The notes beneath the pieces are model-generated. The model was not told the DNA's origin. It searched no databases and saw only the letters and a program-made list of their open reading frames with translations. Positions 34,801-46,800 of a stretch of 64,000 nucleotides of DNA are shown piece by piece. This DNA comes from Atriophallophorus winterbourni (taxonomy: Eukaryota > Platyhelminthes > Trematoda > Plagiorchiida > Microphallidae). Where the stretch lies: positions 1 to 64,000 of the forward strand of contig JACCGJ010023492.1 of the NCBI GenBank assembly GCA_013407085.1, in the 5' to 3' direction. Both the position numbers and the translations under genes were made by a program. Every line of letters starts with the position of its first letter. Position 1 is the first letter of the stretch.

Positions 34801-37800
34801 TTTTGGGTGCTATCAACCACGTTAACATATTAATTGATGTCGATCATACCAAATTTATCACCGCAACTACTGAAAACATTTTTGTGTGAATATCTCCTCC
34901 TGGAGGATGAGTCGGCTTCAATGAAGATTCTTGGGAATTTGGGTAAAAAGCGGCGTCCGCAGCACCACTCAGCGGTTGTTCGATTCAGCTTCTCTAGCCT
35001 TTGCACAACCAAGTGCGACCTGCAATGAAGCAGGGAGTTGCCAGAAAGAGGTGGTGTGCACCAACTAACCGTTCCAGATTTTCCTCAGGGTTTTCTCTCG
35101 AAGCCTTTCCCGCGAGCGGGTATCCCGCAAGACAGCGGAGGTTGAAAATCAGGGTTTTCCTTCCCTTAGATGAAATGTCCTCCCAGGCTAAAACATTCAT
35201 TTTATTAAAGCTATCATTGTCTAACTGAATTTAACGGAAAGTATAAAGCTACTACGCAATCAGCTGCATGTGGTTTAGCTTATGAAAAATCATTGATAGT
35301 TAATCCAAAACGATGTTAACGAAGCGCTAACGACTAAACCTTGACGCTGCATAATGCCAAGTTTTTCCACTGAGGTGATTGTACTGTACTTGATTAAGTA
35401 TCGCACGTTGAATGCCATGTTTTAGACGAGGCCGGTCATTTTTCAAATCACCTGGGCTTGCAAACATTGCTGCACAATAATGTTCTGAAACAGACCGTCC
35501 CCTTTGAGCTTAGTCTCTCATCGAAATGAACAGACCGCCGCTAAACTTGACCATCTTTTCGATATCTCCGTATACTATAATAACATCTGCTCTTCCCGTT
35601 AACATGTTAATGATTACCACTGCCGGTTTGCAATATCTCTTTGCTACTACAGACTGTAGCTTCCAAATCTCATATCTGTTTATCGCGCGGCACACATTCT
35701 TAATGATTGATTGCACTATTCAGGTTGGACGTGTTCAGGATGCTTGTCGGACTTTCTTGAGTAAATCCGAAGAACGGTCAAGCTCAACTGCGTTAAATTG
35801 CCCTCTTTCGGCCTTGCTTCAACCAAGTGAACGTGAATCCGCTTGCCTATTGTTACAACAGCTTTGTTCTCCTGGTGATACCGAAGCGGAATTTTCTTCC
35901 GATCAAAACCTTTCCCGCTTTCTCGCAGCGTTAGCTTGCTTTCGGGTGTCTGACGCGCCACTTGATGAATACAGTGCAAACCTCAATGCTGCCTCGTCCT
36001 CAACGAATTCCAGTGGACAGAAGCCGTTTTTAAATATGCGCTTATCCAGCCTTTGTCCAGACGAGCCGTTGGATAAATTGGTGTGTCATGGGTTTGAAAT
36101 AATCATATATGTATACCCCTGTGCCTATTTCAATTACATGCTTATTTTCTAATCCATTTTAGTTCCCAAAACATCTCGTGACTCATCTACGCACCACAGT
36201 TCCTGCTCTCATGGCTCATGCGCAAGACGAATTATTGCCACAGATCGCGCGCGATCTTCATGAACTTATTTCGTTGCTCACGCAACGACAGTATTCTCTA
36301 CATATTTCAGCAGCACAGGCATACGCAACATTTCTCACAGTGGCAGGGCAGTATTATACCGATGGTCAATCGTGGGAGAAACCGGCTACAAAATTGGAAA
36401 CAACCTCAGGTACTTGTAAATTCATTCAGTTATTTTTGTTTTTAATTTAACGAATGGCTGAATCTTTATTTTACCCATTAAACAGCCTGACACTTTTGCT
36501 ACTTTTCAATAGTGTAGATTAGTGCTCATTCTTCTAAATTGTACTTTCGTTTTAGCAACATTAAAATTACTAGACTTGTTCTCCGCCCCGGCTCGCTCCT
36601 TACGCAACTTGATTGGAGGTTTTCTGATGTACGGAGGACCTAGTGGTAATTCCTTCGATGACCATGCACGCCCCGATCGCAACACTTACATTGGCCGCTT
36701 GGCCAGGGAGAACTCCTCGCCACGTTTGGGTACCACTCTCGGAGGCCCGTCGATATGGGAGGCGTGCTTGCAACAAGTCCTGGTGCGTCTGAACTTACCC
36801 GATCCCTCGATCCGGAGTTGCATCATCGGTTTATTGTCCCGTCTAATTCACACGGAATCTGCCCACATGGAGAGCACCACGTCCGGTTGGTCTTCACCTT
36901 CTTGCCGTTTTGCAGCTCATTTGGTTTTCCCGGCGGTGGTCGCTGCTTTGGATTGCGCCACTGGTCCCGGTGTTGGTGAGTTCTGTTGGTTTCGGCTATG
37001 TTTTGTCTCAATTATTGCAATGTGATGCGATCTTTCATTAGCGTTCTTCTTAAAAACTCGCTGGAAATATTTGTTATTTTATCCGAGTTGTTTCTCCTTT
37101 GGTTGGTAGAATATTTTGAAGGATCGTACATTTTAACTATTAGCTACATTCACTTTTAGCCGTTCACTGTGTCAGTTGTATACCTGCTTTTTGCTTTCGA
37201 ACCTGGTTGGATGCACACCTGCAGTGTTATGCTGCAGGACGTCGGCTTAGCAAACAGCGCTTTATTGGTTGACAATTAGGCGCTTGAAATTGTAGATCGT
37301 TTTACGTATCTCGGTAGTTGTATCAATAATTCTTCATCGTTAGATGACGAGGTCTCGGCACGCATTTCTAAGTCGACTGTTGCATTCCACAACCTAGGTC
37401 ACCTCTGGCGTCATAAGGGACTGTTTCTGTTACTCAAGGGTAGAGTCTACACCGCGACATTTCGAGCTGTATTACTGCATGGGTTCGAAACTTGAACCTT
37501 TCATAAATGGAAACATTCGGAGTCTCCAAGTATTTGACAACCGATGTCACCGCAACATTTTGACAGTTAGCTATTACAGTCGCATATGCAATGATGCTCT
37601 CTCAAATCAACGCTTCGGTAGTAATAGTGATGCAGAGAAGGAGATCACCATGAGTAGATTATGCTGATTTGGTCACGTTTTCGGATGCCGGATCCCCGAC
37701 TTCCAAAACGGATTCTTTTCGCGATCCCACATCCCGACTGGCGTAAATCTCGGACTGGCCGAACTGTCACATTGTATACGCAGCTAAAAACCCTAACTAG

Positions 37801-40800
37801 TAACCTTTCCAAAGTCGGCGCACCACGTCTTCCTGGATTGAGTCCGCGCGATCAGATATTGCAGGATGTATCGCTTCAGGATATATGCCGATACCGTGTT
37901 CATTGGCGGTCTTGCACTAAGCATCTTGAGTGTTTTCTTAACCTTGTATGTTGTCAAGAGGAATCACGAGGAAAGCTTTTGACGATGCATGGCAGTGTCA
38001 ACCGCAAGGAAGCAGTTGTGCTGATGTTGCTCTATTTGTTCACGAAACTTGATTTAATGCTTGCTCCATTCGAGGTCTAGGCACCTCATCCCAGTTTGTT
38101 TGTGCTTACTCTTCTATAGAATCCATAGCTACTTAAGTTCCGCCCTTCCCTATCTTTTAGGATTTTACTTTTTCACGATTGTGTGGCAGTTAAACATTCG
38201 GTACATGCTACCGGTGTAATGCTGTCTGGGATGATATATATATATATATATATGAGAATTTTAGGTGCTTTTCAAAAGGATTATCTGAAAACCTCCTCAT
38301 GCTGCGTACCAGTAAGAGCCAGTTGCAAATTTACATGCGGATGCACATTTGTGAAATTGACACGGAATTCTTCGGATCGAAAATGCACAAACAAAGGTCG
38401 GATGCGAATAAAGCCTAATATGATCCTTTATTCTTGTTTCTATGCTAGCCCCAAATTTCTTATTTAAGTCTATCTTTGCGCTCATGGGTTGGTTTTACCA
38501 ACCATATGTAACCGTGGTTTCGAACCGCTCCTTTGTTTGCCATTTACCGATTCAAACGTCACCCAACGGAGCCTCTCTCTCCCTTTGTATCAGGTGATAC
38601 AATGCACCAACCGTCCTCCTGTGATAAATCTTCTGACGTTCGAATGGAAAATCCGTTTACGCAACTCACCGCGGCTCTTCGAAACGCTGGTTTCACCGAG
38701 TTGGTTCAACACGTGGAATCATTTGTTTCCGAGTTGCAACGCTGTACCTTGTTGTGGGAGGAACTTTGGTGTGGCGTTCTTCTTCAGCACACTGAAGAGC
38801 TGGCTAAGAAGGTTAGAAAATATTCAATAATTCTTCTTACTTCCCATTGTTATTCTGTTATCATGACAGTTGTACTGATAGTGAGATCTCACAATGTCTA
38901 CGCAAAACAAGTCGTGAGTTAATCTAGCGATGTACCCCGACGATTTGATGTGTCGATTCTTCCGAAAGGTCGAGTATACCACACATTCGGGGGTGCCACG
39001 CTTCTCTAAGCTAGCGAAACCTAATCTATCCGAGCTCATGATGTCCATCAGCATTCTGTTTTTAACACCCGTTGCATTCCCAAGATTACTCGCATTCGGT
39101 GTCAACATCGCGTTACAAATATAGATATCTGTAAAAGTATGTTACGGCAACTAGGCCACAGACAGAGAAATGCGGATGCTGACTCGTTTGCGAGGCTTGG
39201 GCATGTTTTAAGAATGGTTCATCACCGCTTACCATACCACGCCTTTGTCGCAGAGCTCAGTGGAGTCTGGTAGAAACAACTAAGTGGCCTAACGGTATCG
39301 TGGTGTGCTGGGATGAAGATGCTCACTGTAGCGCTTGGCTCAATTAGACATATCCGTTTGCCTGGATAAACTCACAAAGATCCATCTAATAGTTGTTCGG
39401 AAACCTTACACGATATGCTGCAGGCCAAAGTCTATGGTGCCAATATAGATCATTGTGTCCTATTTTATCCTATATTATTGTATCATATGTAACGGGAAAG
39501 TAAACCAAACAAAAATACCGCGTGCAGCGAAGCTACACAATTAAGCTGCTTTTTCACGCGCATTTGAATGTTCCACTGGCTCGCTTTCTATTTGCGCGTT
39601 TGCTCATCTGCTTCATGCTGCTTGGGGCTCTATATTTGTGCTTTATGATTCTCGTATTCGCTGAGCTCTTTGTTTTTGCGCTCTAGCACTTGCATTATTA
39701 TCCACCCGATTCAGCATCATCATATACGCAGTCGCGTCATACGCAGATAACGCCATCCCATGTGACTATAATCTGGAATCTCCCATTCATTATAATTTTC
39801 GATTTTCCTTTCTAGGTATGGTCCATATTTTATCTATTAGCAGTCTATCGGGCGGTGCGGCGTTTATACATACGTACGCACAGACACACCGGATCGTGCA
39901 TTGTTAACACCCTTCTTTGTTTTGTCTTGCAATAATGTGCGCATGCTAATGTGTATGTATTGGCATTGCAAGCCGGCCCTCTTTCTCTCAAACCCATCCG
40001 AAATTAGCCATCCTTGTGAAAACCAAGAAATGTTTTGTCGTTGTTAAACCGAATCGCGTTAATTTGAAGTCTTGGTGCTTTATTGCGCTACATCGTGGGT
40101 TTCCATTTTTTTCCAGGTTAATTTGCTTGAAAGTGAAATTAAACGGACCAAGCAATGTATGGGTGTTTTGCCAACGTCGTCCGTGAGAGATGAACCAGAT
40201 TTATCGGGCGATCGTGTTTGTGTAGCTGATTCGAATGATGATAGAACACCGCGTGCGGTGGGTCAGGAGGACGTTTTGAGGATCAAATACTTCTCAATCA
40301 TACAACCAACATTGAGTTTATTGTCTCAACTCAATGCTCTAACGTTGGATGTTCCGCCGCAAACACCACACGAAGAGTGGTTTCAGCGAAAGTTTGCACC
40401 GGTATGTTTGATTCCTTTGCTTGGGCATATTATCCATCTGTTTGTTTCGCCTGTCGCTGATGGATCTTTGTCTCGTACAGTTGATCACGTTAGTTACTCC
40501 ATATTCTCGGGCAGTTTGACAGTTCAGGTCATCTCAATCTTGACATAATTGATATATATATATATATTGGTGATATTGGATCACCATCATGATAGACAGC
40601 ATTGCACCGAGTTTATCGAGCGCTTAGCTGCATAAATTAATGACACGTCAAAGTACTAAAAAGATGGGGAATGTTGACGGTGTCTCAAGCAAAGAACAGG
40701 CCCAACGACTGTTAAGCTCTCAGAATGCACACCGTGCTTTCATATTTGAATCACTTATTTTCCGTTTCTTATTTTTTATTAATTTTGTCTTCCAGATTCT

Positions 40801-43800
40801 TAATGAACTTCATGAAACATTGTCGAATCCTTCTGACCCCACCGACACCAAATCCCACTTCTGGCTATAAAACAAGTCATCCATCAAATTCAAGAAACTC
40901 AGCATTTGTATGCTGCTACGCGTTATGACATTTCAAGTGAATCATCAACAAATCCCGCGTTAGCTGCCGACTTTCCTCGCTTCTCGGTCGGCAATGTTGT
41001 TTATTTAAGTTTATACCATCTCAGTCCTCAGTTGACTCGCATGCGATTCGGCAATTCATCTCCACGGAAAGGGTCCCGAGAGTTTGGCCTACCTTTGCCC
41101 GGGAATTTCGAGCTACACTCACTCAGCTTGTCCAGCCGCGTTTCTGTTTTGCCAACGAAGACCAGACCAAAGCGACTGTTATTCCGCGCAACCAATGGTC
41201 ATTCCTATCCTTATCTGTTGAAAGGTCTGGAAGATCTACGCTTAGACGATCGCATCATGCGATTGTTCGAATTGGTGAATCAAGCGATTGCTCACCGTTT
41301 CGCCTCAGATCCATATCGTGCGAGCCAGATGTGTGCTCGTACATACACGGTCACACCACTCGGCGTTCGAGCGGGGTTGTTGCAGATGGTTCAAGGTGCT
41401 GTACCATTGTTTAGTTTGTACAAGCGCTGGCAGTTGTGCAGCGTGAAGCCTGCTGTCGTATCTTCCAATCGCCAATCAATGGTACCAAGACCAGGTGAAT
41501 TGTTCCATTCTCGCTTGAAAGAAATAATGGCTAACGCAGGCGTCCCATACAAACCACACGATCGATCGACGTGGCCTTTGGAGCAGCTTAAAGATGTATT
41601 CATGGGTTTGGAATCGGAAACGCCAGCTGATTTACTGTCTCGTGAAATATGGGCTGCCAATCCTTCGGCCGCGAACTGGTGGTACGCTTTTGGCACATTC
41701 GCACGCTCGGCGGGTCTAATGAGCAGCTTGGGATATTTGGTTGGCCTGGGTGACCGTCATTTGGATAATCTGCTGGTTGATCTGACTACGGGTTGTCTCA
41801 TTCACATAGACTACAACGTGTGTTTTGACAAAGGCAGACGTCTTCGTGTAGCAGAGCGTGTTCCGTTCAGGTTAACACATATTTTACGACATGCCTTGGG
41901 CCCCTTGGCACAGGATCGTCTTGCTCGTGGAACGTTCCGTGTGGCTGCCGAGGAGGCGCTGAGTGCAGCTAGATCTATCACGGACCCTCTAATGATTCAA
42001 TTGAAATCATTTGTTATTGACCCTTTGGTTGACTGGTATACTAAACCATCTAGCATGCATCCTTCTCACATTCCGGTCACCGATTTCACGCATCTCTCGG
42101 CATATCGTGGTGGAGGAAGTTCAATGAGTTGTGGCTATCAGTCTGCTACTGTGAGGCGGAAACGTGAACGTTTACATGCCGAAATCCGTCTTGTCGCTGG
42201 TCTACTTGTTACGCGTTTGTTGGAAATGCAACAATCAGTTATGCTCGAAAGTTGTATTGATAATCTTTCTTCGGTTATCCTACGTTTGCAATCTTGGAAA
42301 GAATGGAGTGAAACGGAAAAGAAATATTCGGATCTTCGATCCGCTTACGATTCGATTAGAATTGTTGGAGATGATGCGTGGAACGCCACTGAAATGAGAG
42401 TTCATGTCTATGAAGTAGCGTGTCAATCTGTTGATACGCTACGATCCGAGTTGCAGCATGCTCTGGATAATTGGATTGAGGTATCTGATACCTTGTTTGA
42501 CTATTTTGTTCGCCTAATGGACCCTACCTCGCTGCCGACTTTAATTGCATCTCATGAAGGAGACTCTACTTCCTTGACCGTTGCCATCTCCAAGTACCAT
42601 GCTATCAGTCGGGTATATATGACGGAAAAAGACGCAAAAGATTTGTTCCACGAGCAGCTTTCTCATATACAAATGGTTTTGGCAGATTTTCTTTCGAAAC
42701 CACCTAGTTCTGCTTCGGTCCAATCCATTATTCGTGGTTTACAATCCGAACAAATCCCTTACACTCGTGTTCAGTTTGATCCATTGTTACTGGAGAATTT
42801 GAAACAGGCAGAGATAGCCAATTCAGAGCTGATCGAATTTCTCCGGACTGACTTTTCTTCTTCAACATCTCATCTTATCGATCTGCGTACTGCATTGCAG
42901 CCCGAGGTGAGCAACATCAATCTTTTCCTTTACGATCAAGGCTCCGCTGGTTTTCTCGCTTATTGTTGGGCGCTGCTAGACTATCTACCAAGTGCTGCTG
43001 TCCGTGTTAGAAATCTTGAAACAGATCCTCATTCTTGGCAACACCAACAAAATCCCTCTAACTGCGTCCAGCTCCGTGAGATGGGTGTCCATCTGGATCA
43101 GCTTGTGATGTATTCTGAAGTTTTGGTTGAACTTTTCGATACATTGAGGCATCCAAACACCGGGGCTCCTCGTTTCTCGGCTGGATTTGAGGCGGATGCC
43201 CTCCGAGAACTGTGTTTTTCGATCTGCGTACGTGATGTGTGTGTATCATTGGCCCAGCTTCACAACAACCTTCTGCGTTTGCTGTTGCCCGAAGCGATGG
43301 ATTGTGTTTCAGTTGCAAATTGTCGGTTGTCCGAAGATTTTTCAACATTTGTGCTCCGTTGCTTAGCTGAGGCCGATGATATGACAGATTTGTCTTCGTT
43401 GGTTAGCAGCTTTTTAACCAACCAGACTCCTTGTGCTTCTGACATACGGCTTCATCAAGTTCTAACGGCTGCTCACCTGGCTTTAACAAACAGCGCAGCA
43501 CAAATGGATGAGCTATCGAATCGTATCCGGGAGTCAGTCATCACTGCTCCTGCTTGGTGTTATGTCGATATCATTAGCCAGGCCAATGCAACGCTAAGTG
43601 CTCGATCCGCAAGCTGGAGTGACGGTGCTACCAGCCTATGGGGTTATCAATCAACTAGCTACAACGAACCAAATCCTTCTAAACTAACGTGTTCTTGGTC
43701 GGATGAAGTTTATACTTCTGGATTGATGGCATTTGTATCAATTTTGGAAGAAATTCGTGCACATTGGTCCACGTTAAAGCTCAATACACGTGAAACGCAC

Positions 43801-46800
43801 CCGAAGCTTGTTTTTCACCCGTTCGCGAACGCAATCAATCGTTTTATTGGACATCTGACATCGCGACTTGCTTTAGCTAATCTTCTGAGCCTGGCCCATG
43901 CGCGTCTATGTTGCGCTTTGATTGAAGGCGCTGGTGTTTCTGTACGTCGCGTCGTTTTAGACAACGAATTACACGCGAAGATAGCCGGACTGGCGACGTG
44001 TGTTGGAATTCAACTTTCTTTAGACCGCCTCGTGGAGACTACTGGTGCTCATATATCTGTCACTAGTCCCGCGGCCGTTCAGCGTATGCATATCTCCGCC
44101 TCTAGTCTGATCAATCGTTTAAGCGCCTGCGCCAGTTCTACAAACGACCGGCTTCATGATACATTAAAACTTGAGTTGAGCCAGCAGCACCTGCAATTTC
44201 TACTCAACACACACTGTGCGCTTGAATGGATCTCTCCCTCGCAACCATGCTCGCCTTCTCCGAATACATCTGAAGCAACCGACGATAAGATTCAATTTGT
44301 GAGTTTGGACAACGCGCTGTTCAATATACGAAACTCTTTGACTGATACATGCGATTCCTCGCTGAGGACATTGGCTGAAGCGATTTGCTACTATGAACAT
44401 TGGCGCATCAGGTCAGTGCAATTTATTTTTTACTAATGCTTCATTTTGCGCGACACCCATTCGATGCTGTGTTTGATTATTATGGTGATTGAATGTATGC
44501 CTTAATCCAAATGTAAATGGTTGAGCTAAACGTATCTACGGCACTTTTCTATATATTCCATATCTCTATATCCACTCTGCCCTACTCTGGATACACAATT
44601 TTGCAGTACTTTTATTCTGCACCGGTAAAAGGGCGATGGGGTGATTGTTATGTCGAAGAATGTGCTTTGATCTCTGTCATTACTCACTTTTGTATCTAGG
44701 TCTAGACAGTCACGTGAAATTTATAAAATTATGTACCGTTGCATCCATGTATACATACCTACTCCTCCTCACATTTGGTCCATATTTATTTACCATTTAT
44801 TAATATTTGAGCATTGTGTTCTACGCGCGTAACGAGTTCTTTGATAAGGATAAGGATCCAGCCATACAATTGTTGTGTAAACTGTAAATTTCGCAATATT
44901 TTTTATAACAAAACTAACGACATTTTCTGTGGTATTTAATCGTGTTCTTTTGCGACGAGACTTGTAAATATCAAGTAATTTTTCAATCTTGTAGTGGCCC
45001 AAATTGCTGTCCGGATTTTACGAAGTGTTTGCAACTTGTCACTCGTTTACAAGAAGCGCTACTTGAGCGAACTACTGCTGAAGAACAGTTGCAACCGTTT
45101 GACGTGCTTGTGAAAGATTTAAAAGTGAGTCGCTGTTTTTTCGTACTTGCTTTATCTAAATTATTGGCTAATATTGTCGTAAGCGCTGGAGTCTCACTAC
45201 CATTTCCTGTTCTATTTTCCTTCTCCTATCTGTCTAGGCCTGGGCAACCTGACAGTATCTTAGCCCACGTGCAGTTTCTGACTGTGTGGCACTTTGCCTG
45301 AATCGGGCTTGTGCTTTCATACAAGCGCAAATATGTGCTCATGTTTAACAATTTATTCACATCGGTTAATTTATATAAATGGCGCATAGTAATACATCTG
45401 GGATAATCCCTTCGACGCGCTCGGATGAAGAGCCAACGATTGTTTAGTTTCGAGATGTAAGGTATGTGTGATGTCTTGTGAGCATGTGGTTATCTTTTAC
45501 GGACCCGGGATTTATGCACACCCAATGCAACATACATCATTCGGATTTTCGTCCCTGTGTGCGAATTGATCACATTCCTTCCAGTTAGCGGTCTTTCGTT
45601 TATATATCATAATTTTCTGATGTTACCACCGAGTATCACCTACATTCTGTTACAAGTAGGCACCAAAACGCGTGCACACCTAATGACTGTATGTATGATG
45701 TTTAAAAACACTAGCCTGATCCAGACAAACTGCCACACAGTCATAGACGGCACTTGGGCTAAGATTCTGTCATGTTGCCCAGGCCAAGACAGATATAAAA
45801 AATGGAAAATGATAATAAGACTCAAGCATGCTTTTGAGTACCGGTAGCAAATCATTTTAGTACAGTATTCGCTTCATAGCACAGAAGCACTGCACGTGAT
45901 TGCACTTTCGTGCGTAATGACTACCAGATGGCAACCAAGCGTAATAATGGAATGAAGTTGAACTCATGTGTTTGTTTTTCGAAGCTCAGTGGCTCACACC
46001 AGAACCGCTAAATACTATTGATAAACTAACGTCTAATAACGAATTTGAAACATCCACCGATTGTATTGTGAGCTGAATGTATGCATGAGGTTGCTTTTAC
46101 TGCTACTATTTTTCCCGATTATGTTGTGAAGCACTGACAATCGATCGACACATCCAGGTACTCTTACGAGCACGATACACGCTTATTTGCTAACGGATTC
46201 AGCAAACACGAAGAAAACCGGTTCGTTTTAATAGTGACCGTCTTTGGTCGCTTGTTTCATGAGGAAATTTCGCAGGACTACTACTATTTCTCTTTGTATT
46301 CGTGTATAATTTCCAAAGCATTCATGCTTTAGACCCAGTGTAATATTATTTCATGAATTTCTGATTGGGGCAATTAAATTGCTTTTGGTTTATTACTCTC
46401 TATTTCTAATCTCCCAGACATGCTATTTACTTCGGTAAAATTTTCACCTAATGTCAATATCCCCTGATGCTATTCCCCCTAATAATTTCCACGATGAAAA
46501 ATGGTAATCTGTTATTTTTAGGCTAAATACAATCTCCAATGGCCGATTAAATCATGGCTCATCACCGACGTTGAATGCGGCGCTAAACACGGTGCCGAAA
46601 CATCACATGACCTTAGCGTTCGGCTTCCAGAGGAGATGAAGCAGCTGGAATGTGCCACACAGTCAAGCTTGAAGCGGTTGTTGGGCACACGCTCGGAGCT
46701 ACTCGAACGTTCTGGCACATACCAAGACCACGCATGTGTGGAAATCAGAACCCCGATGGCGGATAAAGTAAACGCTACACACACCAACAACATGGTCCGC

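Noticed and set aside
34880..34960. Start of repeat R2 (CTCCTGGAGGATGAG) considered as a hammerhead ribozyme like those in schistosome SINEs
   Set aside because: The GATGAG word is present, but the CTGATGA and GAAA core with three stems cannot be built around it.
38230..38260. Short (AT)n tracts near 38240 and 40550 as promoter or origin elements
   Set aside because: Simple microsatellites inside introns with no accompanying signals.
40906..44436. Large kinase frame considered as ATM, ATR, mTOR or DNA-PK
   Set aside because: The C-terminal YEGWTAWV, the long insert between kinase and FATC, and the PHEEWFQ and LWCGVLLQ segments are SMG1-specific.
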